The notes: generated by a model from the sequence alone, not told the origin. Positions 43,585 through 54,124 are shown, counted from the stretch's first letter. The stretch is DNA of 64,000 nucleotides from Arthrobacter sp. FB24 (GCF_000196235.1 NC_008541.1:2294001-2358000); one strand, 5' to 3'. Numbers and translations: made by a program.

Positions 43585-46131
43585 CTACAGCCGGTTCACG
43601 TCGGTCACCCGGACCACTGCAGTGCCGGTTTCGTCGGACGCCGCCAGGTCCACCTCTGCCGAGATGCCCCAGTCGTGGTTCCGGGCGGGATCGTCGAAGA
43701 TCTGCCGCACTTTCCAGATTCCGGGTTCCTCGGTGATGATCAGCAGGCCCGGTCCGCGGGCGTCCGGCCCGGTGCCGATGTCATTGTGTTCGTCGAAGTA
43801 GTCGTCCAGGACGTCTTCCCAGCGTTCGGCATCCCAGCCGGCGGCGCCGTCGAGCTCGCCCAGATCGGTGGCCGCCTCATCGGCGAAGAGCTCCACGCGC
43901 CGGAACATCTCGTTCCGCACCATGACCCGGAAGGCCCTGATGTTGGACGTCAGTGACGGCGGGGGAGGCGGGGGAGCGTCATGCGGAGTCGGGGCGGCGC
44001 CTGAGGTCAGCTCCTCCCATTCGTCCAAGAGGCTGGAATCGACCTGGCGGACCAGCTCGCCCAGCCACGCAATCAGGTCCTCGAGGTCCTCCCGCAGGGC
44101 GTCCTGCGGCACAGTCTGCCGCAGTGCCTTGAAGCCGTCGGCGAGGTACCGCAGCACAATGCCTTCGGAGCGGGCCAGCCCGTAGAACTGGACGAATTCG
44201 CCGAAGTTCATGGCCCGTTCGTACATGTCCCGGACTACCGATTTAGGCGCGAGTTCGAAGTCGCCCACCCACGGCGCGGCCTTGCGGTAGACATCGAAGG
44301 CCTCGCCAAGAATTTCCGCGAGCGGCTGCGGGTAGGTGACATCCTCCAGCATGGCCATGCGCTGGTCGTATTCAATGCCGTCGGCCTTCATGGCGGCGAT
44401 GGCTTCGCCGCGGGCCTTCTTCTGCTGGGCCGAGAGGATCTGCCGGGGCTTCTCCAGTGTGGATTCGATGACGGACACCACATCAAGGGCGTACGACGGC
44501 GACTCCGGATCGAGGAGTTCCAGCGCCGCCAGCGCGAACGGCGAGAGCGGCTGGTTCAGCGCGAAGTTGGCCTGCAGGTGGACCGTGAGCCGGACGGTCC
44601 TGCCGTCCGGGCCCTGTTCCTCGGGCGGAATCCGTTCCACAACTCCCGCGGCCAGCAGCTCCCGGTAGATACCCAGTGCCTTCTTCATCAGCTGCAGCTG
44701 TGAACTGCGGGGTTCGTGGTTTTCGGTGAGAAGCCGGCGGGCAGCCTTGAACGGGTCGCCGGGCCGTTCCATCAGGTTCATCAGCATGGCGTGCGTGACA
44801 GTGAAGCTGGAGGTCAGCGGGTCCGGGACTGAGTTGACCAGCCGGTTGTAGGTCGGTTCGCCCCAGGACACAAAGCCCTCCGGCGGCTTGCGCTTGACCA
44901 CCTGGCGGAGTTTCTTCTGGTCGTCGCCGAACTTGGCGGTGGCCTTGGCCATCGCCTTGACGTTCTCAGTCACATGTTCGGGAGCCTGCACCACCACGGT
45001 GCCGGCGGTGTCGTAGCCGGCCCGCCCCGCGCGGCCCGCGATCTGGTGGAACTCGCGCGAGTTCAGCAGCCGGGTGCGGACGCCGTCGTACTTGCTCAGG
45101 GCGGTGAGCAGGACGGTGCGGATGGGCACATTGATGCCAACACCCAGTGTGTCGGTGCCGCAGATGACCTTGAGCAGGCCGGCCTGCGCCAGCTGCTCCA
45201 CCAGCCGCCGGTACTTCGGCAGCATTCCGGCGTGGTGGACGCCGATGCCGTGCCGCACCAGGCGGTTGAGGGTTTTGCCGAACCCGGCCGCAAAACGGAA
45301 GCCGGCAATCAGCTCAGCGATTTTGTCCTTCTCCTCGCGGGTGCAGACGTTGATGCTCATCAGGTTCTGCGCCCGGTCTATTGCCTCAAGCTGGCTGAAG
45401 TGGACCACGTAGACGGGGACCTGCTTGGTGGAGAGCAGCTCCTCGAGGGTCTCGTGCACAGGAGTCTGCTCGTAGTAGTAGTGCAGCGGAATCGGACGTT
45501 CAGCGGAACTGACGGTCGTCGTCGGGCGTCCCGTCAGTTCCGTGAGGCCGGCCTCGAAGCGGCTGACGTCCCCCAGCGTGGCGGACATCAGCAGGAACTG
45601 CGCCTGCGGGAGTTCCAGCAGGGGTACCTGCCAGGCCCAGCCGCGCTGCGGGTCGGAGTAGAAGTGGAACTCGTCCATGATCACTGCGCCGAGGTCCGCC
45701 CCGGCGCCCTCGCGCAGGGCGATGTTGGCGAGAATCTCCGCGGTGCAGCAGATGATGGGCGCGTCCTGGTTGACGCCCGAGTCGCCGGTGATCATGCCCA
45801 CGTTTTCGGCGCCGAAGATGTCGCACAGGGCGAAGAATTTCTCCGAGACGAGGGCCTTGATGGGAGCCGTGTAGTAGCTGCGGTCACCGCGCGCCATGGC
45901 CTGGAAGTGCGCGGCGATTGCCACCAGGGACTTGCCGGAACCGGTCGGTGTCGCCAGAATGACGTTGTCTCCGGATGCCAGCTCCATGATGGCTTCGTCC
46001 TGCGCGGCGTAGAGGGACAGCCCGCGGCTCTCCGTCCATTCGACAAAGCGGGTGTAGAGCTCGTCCGGATCGTGGTTCGTCCCGCTGGACGTGCGTTCGG
46101 CCGGGACAGGGAGCTGCTCAACGAGTTTCAT
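43585..46131 (-). CDS. SF2 DExH-box helicase with C-terminal DUF3516
   Basis: The 848-residue Ski2-like helicase has motif I ATPTGSGKS at residues 60-68, motif II DEFH near 147, motif III SAT near 177, and motif VI QIAGRAGRAGYD near 367. The C-terminal half is the DUF3516-type extension with a Pro run (PPPPPP near 725). It probably unwinds RNA or structured nucleic acid; precise function is unknown. The ATG at 46131 is chosen; much longer upstream frame lies opposite other genes. TAAGCT lies eight bases before the ATG. Confidence 0.9.
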   Translation of the reverse strand: MKLVEQLPVPAERTSSGTNHDPDELYTRFVEWTESRGLSLYAAQDEAIMELASGDNVILATPTGSGKSLVAIAAHFQAMARGDRSYYTAPIKALVSEKFFALCDIFGAENVGMITGDSGVNQDAPIICCTAEILANIALREGAGADLGAVIMDEFHFYSDPQRGWAWQVPLLELPQAQFLLMSATLGDVSRFEAGLTELTGRPTTTVSSAERPIPLHYYYEQTPVHETLEELLSTKQVPVYVVHFSQLEAIDRAQNLMSINVCTREEKDKIAELIAGFRFAAGFGKTLNRLVRHGIGVHHAGMLPKYRRLVEQLAQAGLLKVICGTDTLGVGINVPIRTVLLTALSKYDGVRTRLLNSREFHQIAGRAGRAGYDTAGTVVVQAPEHVTENVKAMAKATAKFGDDQKKLRQVVKRKPPEGFVSWGEPTYNRLVNSVPDPLTSSFTVTHAMLMNLMERPGDPFKAARRLLTENHEPRSSQLQLMKKALGIYRELLAAGVVERIPPEEQGPDGRTVRLTVHLQANFALNQPLSPFALAALELLDPESPSYALDVVSVIESTLEKPRQILSAQQKKARGEAIAAMKADGIEYDQRMAMLEDVTYPQPLAEILGEAFDVYRKAAPWVGDFELAPKSVVRDMYERAMNFGEFVQFYGLARSEGIVLRYLADGFKALRQTVPQDALREDLEDLIAWLGELVRQVDSSLLDEWEELTSGAAPTPHDAPPPPPPSLTSNIRAFRVMVRNEMFRRVELFADEAATDLGELDGAAGWDAERWEDVLDDYFDEHNDIGTGPDARGPGLLIITEEPGIWKVRQIFDDPARNHDWGISAEVDLAASDETGTAVVRVTDVNRL

Positions 46132-46173
46132 TGCTTTCAAGCTTAGTGCCCGCCGCCAATGGGTGGTTCTTCC

Positions 46174-46202
46174 TTGGTCGCGGGGCCGGGCCGGGCTAGG
46201 CT
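46174..46202 (+). promoter_or_regulatory. Promoter of the methyltransferase-ABC-GntR operon
   Basis: TTGGTC, 17-nt spacer, TAGGCT (46197-46202). The predicted leader is about 35 nt with a GGAGGGG ribosome binding site. Confidence 0.6.
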
Positions 46203-46242
46203 CGGCCTGACGGCAACAGCACGAGCCATTGGAGGGGCGTCT

Positions 46243-47022
46243 TTGAAGTGGGATCCAGCGAAGTACGTGGAGTTCGGGAACCACCGCGACAGGCCATTTT
46301 TTGACCTCACTGCGCGGGTCCACGCTGAGAGTCCCCGCCACGTTGTGGACCTCGGCTGCGGGCCCGGCAACCTGACCGCCACACTGGCGGAGCGCTGGCC
46401 CGCTGCCCGGGTGGTGGGAGTCGATTCGTCCGCCGAGATGCTTCGCATGGCGACGGTGCACTCGGCGCAGGCGGCCAACCTTTCCTTCACACTGCAGGAC
46501 ATCACCGACTGGAGGCCATCGGAGAGCACGGACGTGGTGGTCTCGAATGCGGCGCTGCAATGGGTCCCCGGCCATCCCGCCCTGCTGGCCGGCTGGCTGG
46601 AGGCACTCGCGCCCGGTGCATGGTTCGCCCTGCAGGTTCCCGGGAATTTCAGGTCCCCCTCCCATGTGCTCATGCGGCAGCTCGCGGAGTCCGGCCGCTG
46701 GAAGGACACGCTCGACGGCGTGCTGCGCCACGACGATGCCGTCGCCGAACCCGCCAGCTACCTGAACATCATGCTCGACGCCGGCTGCGACGCGGACGCG
46801 TGGGAAACCACCTACCAGCAGGTGCTCCACGGACCGGATCCGGTGCTGGAATGGGTCAGGGGAGCCGGTCTGAGGCCGATACTCGCGGCGCTCAAACCCG
46901 AAGAGGCGGCTGAATTCGAAGCGGAATACTCCGCGATGCTCAGGGACGCCTATCCCGCCACGGCCCACGGCACAGTGTTCCCGTTCCGAAGGATCTTCGC
47001 AGTCGCGCGGAAACGGCGCTGA
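46243..47022 (+). CDS. tam: Trans-aconitate 2-methyltransferase-like protein
   Basis: The 259-residue class I methyltransferase has VVDLGCGPGNLTATLAERWP near residue 34, VVSNAALQWVPGH near 98 and VFPFRRIFAVARK at the C-terminus, all typical of Tam, which methylates trans-aconitate. I choose the TTG at 46243 because GGAGGGG stands six bases upstream and MKWDPAKYVEFG is the family's usual start. It begins an apparent operon with the ABC exporter genes, though the functional link is unclear. Confidence 0.88.
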   Translation: MKWDPAKYVEFGNHRDRPFFDLTARVHAESPRHVVDLGCGPGNLTATLAERWPAARVVGVDSSAEMLRMATVHSAQAANLSFTLQDITDWRPSESTDVVVSNAALQWVPGHPALLAGWLEALAPGAWFALQVPGNFRSPSHVLMRQLAESGRWKDTLDGVLRHDDAVAEPASYLNIMLDAGCDADAWETTYQQVLHGPDPVLEWVRGAGLRPILAALKPEEAAEFEAEYSAMLRDAYPATAHGTVFPFRRIFAVARKRR

Positions 47023-47050
47023 GCATGGCGCTACGGCGGGAGGAGCTCCG

Positions 47051-48799
47051 GTGCTCCGGTGCATGATGATGCGGCTGCTCGCCGCGCATAAGCCTGCCGT
47101 TGTGGCCATCGTGGTGCTCCAATTCATCCAGACCACGGCCAACCTCTTCCTGCCCACGCTCAATGCCGCTGTCATCGACGACGGCATCGTCAAGGGAAAC
47201 ACAGACCTCATTCTTCGGCTGGGCGGCTGGATGGCCGCAATTGCCGCAGTCCAGGTTGCGGCCGCCCTGGCTGCAGGGTATTTCAGCGCCACCGTGGCCA
47301 TGAAGCTTGGCCGGCAGCTGCGCCAGGAGCTCTTCGCCAAAGTCCAGTCGCTGTCCTCCCAGGAAGTTGGGACGTTCGGCATACCCAGCCTGGTCACACG
47401 GGCCACCAACGATGTCCAACAGATCCAGGCGCTGGCCGTGCTGGTCTTCACCATGCTCGTGGCGGCCCCGGCCATGGGCATCGGCGGCATAGTCCTGGCC
47501 CTGAACCAGGACGTGGTCCTCTCCGGCATCGTGGTGGCCATCATTCCCCTACTGGTGCTCATCATGTACGTGATCGTCCGACGCCTGGTGCCCTTGTACC
47601 GGCAGGGCCAGGTGCTGATCGACCGGATCAGCCGCGTGCTGCGCGAGCAGATCATCGGAGCCAACGTGATCCGCGCGTTCGTCCGCCAGGCACACGAGGC
47701 GCGCCGCTTCGCCGTCGTCAACCGTGAACTGACCCGCAACAACCTGCAGTCGGCCCTGCTGGTGGCGGGGATGCTGCCGCTGATCATGATCGTGGTCAAC
47801 CTGTCATCGGTGGCGGTGGTGTGGTTCGGCGGCCACAGGATCCAGGCCGGGGACATGCAGTTGGGCTCGCTGACGGCCTTCATCGCCTACATTCTGCAGA
47901 TCCTCATCGCCATCATGATGGCGATGTACGTGCTGATGACCGCCCCCCGTGCCGCGGTCTGCGCCGAACGGATCCAGGCCGTACTGGACACCCGCCCGGC
48001 CATCGCGGACCCCCTGATCTCACGGGCCGGGCTGCCTCCGGGGCGGCGCACGCCCGGCGGCACGGTGGAATTCCGCGACGTCACGTTTGCCTACCCCGGA
48101 GCGGAAGCGCCCGTGCTGGACGGCATCAGTTTCACCGCTTCGCCGGGCACCACTACCGCCATCATCGGGTCCACGGGCAGCGGCAAGTCGACGCTACTCA
48201 ACCTGCTGCCCCGGTTCCTCGACGCTACGTCCGGGGAGGTCCTGATCGGCGGCCACAACGTGCGCTCCCTCCCGCTTCATTTCCTGCGGGACAGCCTGTC
48301 GCTGGTGCCGCAGCGCGCCTACCTCTTCTCCGGCACCGTGGCCGAGAACCTGCGCATGGCGGCCCCTGACGCCAGCGACGAGGAAATCCTTCGGGCGCTC
48401 CGCGCCGCCCAGGCGGAGGACTTCGTGCGCGAACTGCCGCACGGGCTCCACAGCGCCGTGAGCCAGGGCGGAACGAACTTTTCCGGCGGGCAGCGCCAGC
48501 GGCTGTGCATTGCCCGCGCACTGCTCCGGGACGCTCCGGTATACCTTTTTGACGACAGTTTCTCCGCCTTGGACTACGCAACCGACGCCCGCCTCCGCCA
48601 GGCGCTTGCACCGCTCACCCGCAGGTCCACGGTGATCATCGTGGCCGAGCGCATCGCCACCATCCTCGACGCGGGCCTGATCCTGGTGCTGGACCAGGGC
48701 AGGCTCGTTGCGCAGGGGACCCATACGGAACTCATGCGCACGTCGACGGTGTACCAGGAGATCGCTGCCTCACAGCTCGCGTTGGGAGGCAGGCTATGA
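47051..48799 (+). CDS. ABC exporter half-transporter with degenerate nucleotide site
   Basis: The 582-residue protein has six membrane spans and a C-terminal ATPase domain: Walker A GSTGSGKST near residue 377, signature FSGGQRQRL near 479 and Walker B YLFDDSFSALD near 498. The catalytic Glu after Walker B is Asp (DD), and the H-loop reads VAERIATI, with Glu in place of His. This subunit supplies the degenerate site of a heterodimer. The GTG at 47051 follows GGGAGGAG. The stop overlaps the partner's ATG. Confidence 0.9.
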   Translation: MLRCMMMRLLAAHKPAVVAIVVLQFIQTTANLFLPTLNAAVIDDGIVKGNTDLILRLGGWMAAIAAVQVAAALAAGYFSATVAMKLGRQLRQELFAKVQSLSSQEVGTFGIPSLVTRATNDVQQIQALAVLVFTMLVAAPAMGIGGIVLALNQDVVLSGIVVAIIPLLVLIMYVIVRRLVPLYRQGQVLIDRISRVLREQIIGANVIRAFVRQAHEARRFAVVNRELTRNNLQSALLVAGMLPLIMIVVNLSSVAVVWFGGHRIQAGDMQLGSLTAFIAYILQILIAIMMAMYVLMTAPRAAVCAERIQAVLDTRPAIADPLISRAGLPPGRRTPGGTVEFRDVTFAYPGAEAPVLDGISFTASPGTTTAIIGSTGSGKSTLLNLLPRFLDATSGEVLIGGHNVRSLPLHFLRDSLSLVPQRAYLFSGTVAENLRMAAPDASDEEILRALRAAQAEDFVRELPHGLHSAVSQGGTNFSGGQRQRLCIARALLRDAPVYLFDDSFSALDYATDARLRQALAPLTRRSTVIIVAERIATILDAGLILVLDQGRLVAQGTHTELMRTSTVYQEIAASQLALGGRL

Positions 48800-50661
48800 C
48801 GGCAGCCACTACGACGACGGCGGACAACGCCGCGAATGGGGCCGGGGGTGCAGCCGCCTTGGCCACCGGCAGGCGGCTGCTGCGGCTGCTGCGTCCCGTC
48901 AGGGGGCGCATGCTCGCGGCCGTGGCGGCCACCTGCGCGTTCGTGGCGCTTAATGTGTCGGCGCCGAAGCTGCTGGGCGACGCCACCGACGTCGTGGTTG
49001 AAGGTGTTTTTGGAGGGATCTTCAACGAACAGAAGCTGGCCGCCGTGCTACTCCTGGTGGCAGTGATGTACATCGGCGCCTCCGCTTTCAGCTGGGTGCA
49101 GGGGGCGGTCACCGCCACCGCGGTGCAACGGGTGAGCTACCGGCTGCGTGCCGCGGTGGAGGACAAACTGGCGAGGCTTCCGTCCGCGCATTTCGACGAG
49201 CAGCGCCGCGGTGACGTCCTGAGCCGCGCAACCAACGACGTCGACAATATTTCGCAGGCCCTGAACCAGCTGCTGAACCAGCTGATCCTGTCGGTGCTCA
49301 TGCTGCTCGGCGCGCTGTCCATGATGCTGTGGCTTTCCCCGCTGCTGGCGGTCATTGCGCTCGTGACCGTGCCGTTTTCCACAGTGGTCACGGTGCTTGT
49401 GGCCCGGAAGTCGCAGGCGCATTTTTCCGAGCAGTGGAGCACCACGGGCGAACTCAACGCGCACCTTGAGGAGTACATCACCGGACACGAGGTGCTCAAG
49501 GCTTTCGGCCGGCAGGGTTTGGCCACCGAGACCTTCACCAACAGCAACGACAGGCTCTTCCGGACCAGCGCCCGCGCCCAGTACGTTTCCGGCGCCGTGC
49601 AGCCCCTCCTGGTGTTCGTCTCGAACCTCAACTACATTGCGGTGGCCGTGGTGGGGGCCCTGCAGGTCACGGCCGGTGCCATGACCATCGGCGGAGTCCA
49701 GGCCTTCATCCAGTTCAGCCGGCTCTTCAGCCAGCCCATCGGCCAGATTGGCGGCATGGTCACCTTGATCCAGTCCTGCCTTGCGTCAGCGGAGCGTGTG
49801 TTCGCCCTGCTCGATGCCGCGGAGATTCCGCCGGACGGGGACGAACCGGACGCGGGCGAACCGTCAGGTGCCCGCCAGCCGGGGACCGGTGCCACCGGCG
49901 GCCGGGTGGTGTTCGACGCCGTCACCTTCGGATACACCAGGGAGGCTCCCGTGGTCCGGGACCTGTCCTTCACCGCCGAACCGGGGCAGACCGTGGCGAT
50001 CGTAGGCCACACCGGAGCCGGCAAGACCACCATGGTGAACCTGCTCATGAGGTTCTACGAGCTGGATTCCGGCCGGATCACCATCGACGGCGCCGACATC
50101 ACGGAGCGCTCCCGCGACGAGCTGCGTTCCATGATCGGGATGGTGCTGCAGGACGCCTGGGTGTTCACCGGCTCCATCCGGGAAAACATCGAATACGGGC
50201 GGCCCGGTGCGAGCGAGGCCGACGTCGTTGCGGCCGCCGAAGCGTCCCTGGTGGACCACTTCGTGCGCGCCCTCCCCGACGGCTACGCCACCATGCTGGG
50301 CAACGACGGCGACACCCTGAGCCAGGGGCAGCGTCAGCTGATCACCATCGCGAGGGCCCATCTCGCGGGCCGGAGCATCCTGGTGCTGGACGAGGCAACG
50401 AGTTCCGTGGATACCCGCACGGAAGTACAGATCCGGCAGGCGATGCAGCGGCTGCGGCACGGCCGGACCAGCTTCGTGATAGCCCACCGTTTGTCCACCG
50501 TGCGGGACGCTGATCTAATTCTCGTCATGGACCACGGACGAATCGTTGAACAAGGAAACCACCAACAGCTGCTGGCAGCCAAGGGCCACTACAGCAGGCT
50601 CTACGACGCCCAGTTTGCCGGCGGGCAAGAGTCCCTGGGGTCAGGGGAGTCCGGTCTGTGA
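48796..50661 (+). CDS. ABC exporter half-transporter, catalytic partner
   Basis: The 621-residue partner has six spans and an ATPase domain with Walker A GHTGAGKTT near residue 405, signature LSQGQ near 510, canonical Walker B VLDEATS near 530 with Glu, and the H-loop AHRLSTV near 562. The signature deviates from LSGGQ, which fits it completing the degenerate site of the other subunit, as in TM287/288-type exporters. Substrate is unknown; drugs or lipids are typical. Confidence 0.92.
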   Translation: MTAATTTTADNAANGAGGAAALATGRRLLRLLRPVRGRMLAAVAATCAFVALNVSAPKLLGDATDVVVEGVFGGIFNEQKLAAVLLLVAVMYIGASAFSWVQGAVTATAVQRVSYRLRAAVEDKLARLPSAHFDEQRRGDVLSRATNDVDNISQALNQLLNQLILSVLMLLGALSMMLWLSPLLAVIALVTVPFSTVVTVLVARKSQAHFSEQWSTTGELNAHLEEYITGHEVLKAFGRQGLATETFTNSNDRLFRTSARAQYVSGAVQPLLVFVSNLNYIAVAVVGALQVTAGAMTIGGVQAFIQFSRLFSQPIGQIGGMVTLIQSCLASAERVFALLDAAEIPPDGDEPDAGEPSGARQPGTGATGGRVVFDAVTFGYTREAPVVRDLSFTAEPGQTVAIVGHTGAGKTTMVNLLMRFYELDSGRITIDGADITERSRDELRSMIGMVLQDAWVFTGSIRENIEYGRPGASEADVVAAAEASLVDHFVRALPDGYATMLGNDGDTLSQGQRQLITIARAHLAGRSILVLDEATSSVDTRTEVQIRQAMQRLRHGRTSFVIAHRLSTVRDADLILVMDHGRIVEQGNHQQLLAAKGHYSRLYDAQFAGGQESLGSGESGL

Positions 50662-51038
50662 GCACCGTGAACGAATTCCCGGGGACCTGGAAACCCAACC
50701 AGGGCAGTTCGGTACCGCTCTTCGAACAGCTGCGCCTGAATATCATCGAGCGGGCGGACAGCGGGGCCCTCGCTCCCGGTACCCGCCTCCCCGCCGTGCG
50801 GAGCCTCGCCACCGCACTGGGCGTCGCACCGCACACCGTCGCCCGGGCGTACAAGGAGCTGGAAGCGGCCGGCGTGGTTGCCACCCGTGGCCGGCACGGC
50901 ACCGTCATCTGCGCCAGGGACGAGGCCTGGACCTCGTTGACCGCAGCAGCGGCGGAATTCGCCGCGGCGGCAAAGGCGCAGGGCGCCAGCTTCGCAGAGG
51001 CAGTGCAGCTGCTTGCGGCCGCCTACGACGCCGAATAG
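50658..51038 (+). CDS. GntR-family (YtrA-like) regulator
   Basis: The 126-residue protein has a GntR winged helix (VPLFEQLRLNIIERADSGALAPGTRLP, split here, then LATALGVAPHTVARAYKELEAAGVV) and only a short helical tail, which is the YtrA subfamily form. Its GTG overlaps the stop of the second ABC subunit (GTGA). YtrA-type regulators commonly repress an adjoining ABC exporter operon. Confidence 0.9.
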   Translation: MSTVNEFPGTWKPNQGSSVPLFEQLRLNIIERADSGALAPGTRLPAVRSLATALGVAPHTVARAYKELEAAGVVATRGRHGTVICARDEAWTSLTAAAAEFAAAAKAQGASFAEAVQLLAAAYDAE

Positions 51039-51055
51039 GCGCCCGCAATAGAAAT

Positions 51056-51071
51056 TCGAAGAAGTTTTCGA
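51056..51071. promoter_or_regulatory. LexA (SOS) box upstream of uvrA
   Basis: TCGAAGAAGTTTTCGA matches the actinobacterial LexA consensus TCGAAC-N4-GTTCGA at 10 of 12 fixed positions. It sits immediately before the -10 element. Confidence 0.65.
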
Positions 51072-51072
51072 T

Positions 51073-51078
51073 TAGCAT
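51073..51078 (+). promoter_or_regulatory. -10 element of uvrA (leaderless)
   Basis: TAGCAT ends six bases before the GTG. LexA at 51056-51071 would cover the spacer and block polymerase. Confidence 0.55.
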
Positions 51079-51084
51079 TGGTGA

Positions 51085-54012
51085 GTGCCTAAAGCCGTAG
51101 CTGAAGAACCAGCCCTTGATGCCCGCTCCGCCGTCGTCCCCTTAAAACAAGGAAAACCGGCGCGCCCCGACCTTTCCCGCCTCGTGGTGAAGGGGGCACG
51201 GGAGCACAACCTGCGGAACGTGGACCTGGACCTGCCGCGCGACTCCATGATCGTTTTCACCGGGCTGTCCGGGTCCGGCAAGTCGTCCCTGGCGTTCGAC
51301 ACCATCTTCGCCGAGGGACAGCGCCGCTACGTCGAATCCCTCTCTGCGTACGCCCGCCAGTTCCTGGGGCAGGTGGACAAACCGGATGTGGACTTCATCG
51401 AGGGCTTGTCCCCGGCTGTTTCGATCGACCAGAAATCCACCAGCAAGAACCCCCGGTCCACCGTCGGCACCATCACGGAAATCTACGACTACATGCGCCT
51501 GCTCTGGGCTCGCGTTGGCCGTCCGCATTGCCCCGTCTGTGGCGAGCAAGTGGCCAAGCAGACGCCGCAGCAGATCGTCGACCAACTCCTTGAACTGCCG
51601 GACGGCACGCGTTTCCAGGTCCTCGCTCCCGTGGTGCGCGGCCGCAAAGGCGAATTCGTCGACCTCTTCAAGGAACTCACAGCCAAGGGCTACTCCCGGG
51701 CCCGGGTGGACGGCGAGCTCATCCAGCTCAGCGATCCTCCCAAGCTCGGCAAGCAGTTCAAGCACACCATCGAAGTGGTGGTGGACCGGCTTGTGGTCAA
51801 GGACGGCATCCGGCAGCGCCTGACCGACTCCGTCGAAACGGCACTCGGACTGGCTGAGGGCCGCGTCCTGTCCGAGTTCGTGGACCTCGAAGCGGATGAT
51901 CCGGAACGGGTCCGGGCGTTCTCCGAGCACCTCGCGTGCCCCAACGAACACCCCCTTGCCATCGATGAAATCGAGCCCCGCTCGTTCTCGTTCAACAACC
52001 CCTTCGGGGCGTGCTCGGCATGCAGCGGCATCGGCACCAAACTGGAAGTTGACGAGGAACTCATCATTCCGAACGGGGAGCTTTCCCTGGGCGAGGGTGC
52101 CATCGCGCCCTGGTCGCTGGGCACGGCCACCAGCGAGTACTGGAACCGGCTGCTGTCCGGGCTGGCGAAAGAACTCGGCTTCTCGATGAAGACGCCGTGG
52201 CAGAAGCTTCCCAAGGATATTCGGCAGACCGTCCTGCACGGCAAGGACCACAAGGTCGTAGTGCAGTACCGCAACCGCTTCGGCCGGGAGCGCAAGTACA
52301 GCACCGGCTTCGAGGGCGTTATCCAGTACGTTCACCGCAAGCACCTGGAGACGGATTCGGACTCTGCACGGGACCGCTACGAGGAGTACATGCGGCAGAT
52401 CCCGTGCCCTGCCTGCAACGGCGCCCGCCTGAACCCGGCCTCGCTGTCCGTGCTGATCAACGGCAAGTCCATCGCCGACGTTGCCGCCATGCCCATGCGT
52501 GAATGCGCGCACTTCCTGGACACCCTGGTGCTGACCGGGCGCGAGGCACAGATTGCGCACCAGGTGCTGAAGGAAATCCAGGCACGCCTGACCTTCCTCC
52601 TCGACGTCGGGCTGGAGTACCTGAACCTGGAGCGCCCCTCCGGCACATTGTCCGGCGGCGAAGCCCAGCGCATCCGCCTGGCAACCCAGATCGGCTCCGG
52701 CCTCGTGGGTGTCCTCTACGTTCTGGATGAGCCCTCCATCGGCCTGCACCAGCGGGACAACCGGCGCCTGATCGAAACGCTGACCCGCCTGCGCGACCTC
52801 GGCAACACCCTCATCGTCGTGGAGCACGACGAAGACACCATCCAGGAAGCCGACTGGATAGTCGACATCGGGCCCGGAGCCGGGGAACACGGCGGCCAGG
52901 TGGTGCACTCCGGCTCCTACAAGGAACTCCTGGAAAACACCGAGTCCCTCACCGGCGATTACCTCTCCGGGCGTAAGAAGATTGAAATCCCGAAGAAGCG
53001 TCGCAAGTATGACAAAAAGCGTGAGCTGAAGGTCGTCGGCGCAAGGGAGAACAACCTCGTCAACGTAGATGCCGCCTTCCCGCTGGGCTTGTTGACCGCA
53101 GTTACCGGCGTGAGCGGCTCCGGCAAGTCCACCCTGATCAACGAAATCCTCTACAAGGTGCTGGCCAACAAGCTCAACGGCGCCAAGCAGGTGGCAGGCC
53201 GGCACAAGTCCGTGCAGGGCCTGGAGCACCTGGACAAGGTGGTGCACGTCGACCAGAGCCCCATCGGCCGGACACCGCGCTCCAACCCCGCCACGTACAC
53301 GGGCGTGTTCGACAACATCCGCAAGCTCTTCGCCGAGACCACTGAGGCCAAGGTCCGCGGCTATCAGCCGGGCCGGTTCTCGTTCAACGTGAAGGGCGGC
53401 CGTTGCGAGGCGTGCTCCGGCGACGGCACGCTGAAGATCGAAATGAACTTCCTGCCGGACGTCTATGTGCCCTGCGAGGTCTGCCACGGTGCGCGGTACA
53501 ACCGCGAAACCCTGGAAGTCCACTACAAGGGCAAGACCATCGCCGACGTCCTTGACATGCCCATCGAGGAGGGCGCAGAGTTCTTCGCCGCGTTCACACC
53601 CATCGCCCGCCACCTCCGCACGCTCGTGGACGTCGGTCTGGGCTACGTGCGGCTGGGGCAGCCGGCCACCACGCTGTCCGGCGGCGAAGCCCAGCGCGTG
53701 AAGCTGGCCGCGGAACTCCAGAAACGGTCCAACGGCCGCAGCATCTATGTCCTGGACGAGCCCACCACCGGGCTGCACTTCGAGGACATCCGCAAGCTGC
53801 TTATGGTCCTCCAGGGCCTGGTGGACAAAGGCAATACCGTGATCACGATCGAGCACAACCTCGATGTCATCAAGAGCGCGGACTGGATCGTGGACCTGGG
53901 GCCGGACGGCGGTTCCGGCGGCGGCCAGATCATCGCGACCGGAACCCCCGAACAGGTCGCAAAGTCGACCACGAGCTACACGGCCTCCTTCCTGGCGGAG
54001 ATACTGGGCTAG
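51085..54012 (+). CDS. uvrA: Excinuclease ABC subunit UvrA
   Basis: The 975-residue damage-recognition ATPase has two ABC-type modules. The first has Walker [10 protein letters not shown] near residue 61, a zinc site CPVC ... CPAC and signature [12 protein letters not shown] near 522; the second has Walker [10 protein letters not shown] near 677, CEACSGDG and CEVC zinc cysteines, and signature [12 protein letters not shown] near 868. Start GTG at 51085, with an SOS box and -10 directly upstream. Length is normal. Confidence 0.97.
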   Translation: MPKAVAEEPALDARSAVVPLKQGKPARPDLSRLVVKGAREHNLRNVDLDLPRDSMIVFTGLSGSGKSSLAFDTIFAEGQRRYVESLSAYARQFLGQVDKPDVDFIEGLSPAVSIDQKSTSKNPRSTVGTITEIYDYMRLLWARVGRPHCPVCGEQVAKQTPQQIVDQLLELPDGTRFQVLAPVVRGRKGEFVDLFKELTAKGYSRARVDGELIQLSDPPKLGKQFKHTIEVVVDRLVVKDGIRQRLTDSVETALGLAEGRVLSEFVDLEADDPERVRAFSEHLACPNEHPLAIDEIEPRSFSFNNPFGACSACSGIGTKLEVDEELIIPNGELSLGEGAIAPWSLGTATSEYWNRLLSGLAKELGFSMKTPWQKLPKDIRQTVLHGKDHKVVVQYRNRFGRERKYSTGFEGVIQYVHRKHLETDSDSARDRYEEYMRQIPCPACNGARLNPASLSVLINGKSIADVAAMPMRECAHFLDTLVLTGREAQIAHQVLKEIQARLTFLLDVGLEYLNLERPSGTLSGGEAQRIRLATQIGSGLVGVLYVLDEPSIGLHQRDNRRLIETLTRLRDLGNTLIVVEHDEDTIQEADWIVDIGPGAGEHGGQVVHSGSYKELLENTESLTGDYLSGRKKIEIPKKRRKYDKKRELKVVGARENNLVNVDAAFPLGLLTAVTGVSGSGKSTLINEILYKVLANKLNGAKQVAGRHKSVQGLEHLDKVVHVDQSPIGRTPRSNPATYTGVFDNIRKLFAETTEAKVRGYQPGRFSFNVKGGRCEACSGDGTLKIEMNFLPDVYVPCEVCHGARYNRETLEVHYKGKTIADVLDMPIEEGAEFFAAFTPIARHLRTLVDVGLGYVRLGQPATTLSGGEAQRVKLAAELQKRSNGRSIYVLDEPTTGLHFEDIRKLLMVLQGLVDKGNTVITIEHNLDVIKSADWIVDLGPDGGSGGGQIIATGTPEQVAKSTTSYTASFLAEILG

Positions 54013-54052
54013 CGTCTGCCGCACCGCGACGGAATGGCTGGAGCTTGCAGAT

Positions 54053-54078
54053 CCGGCAGGAAGAAGTATTCCTGCCGG
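54053..54078 (+). terminator. Hairpin terminator after uvrA
   Basis: CCGGCAGGAA, six-base loop, TTCCTGCCGG; a perfect 10-bp stem without a T-tract. Confidence 0.65.
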
Positions 54079-54124
54079 GGAATGCGAGTTTCAGCCATTC
54101 GCGCACTTGTGGGAAACTAACCCG

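Noticed and set aside
46132..47883. A long N-terminal extension of the SF2 helicase
   Set aside because: The extension lies opposite the tam-like gene and the first ABC gene, both with clear domains and ribosome binding sites; the helicase homology begins at the ATG at 46131.
51142..54024. A 960-codon open frame antisense to uvrA
   Set aside because: Shadow frame from third-position GC; the sense strand carries all UvrA motifs, the antisense has none.
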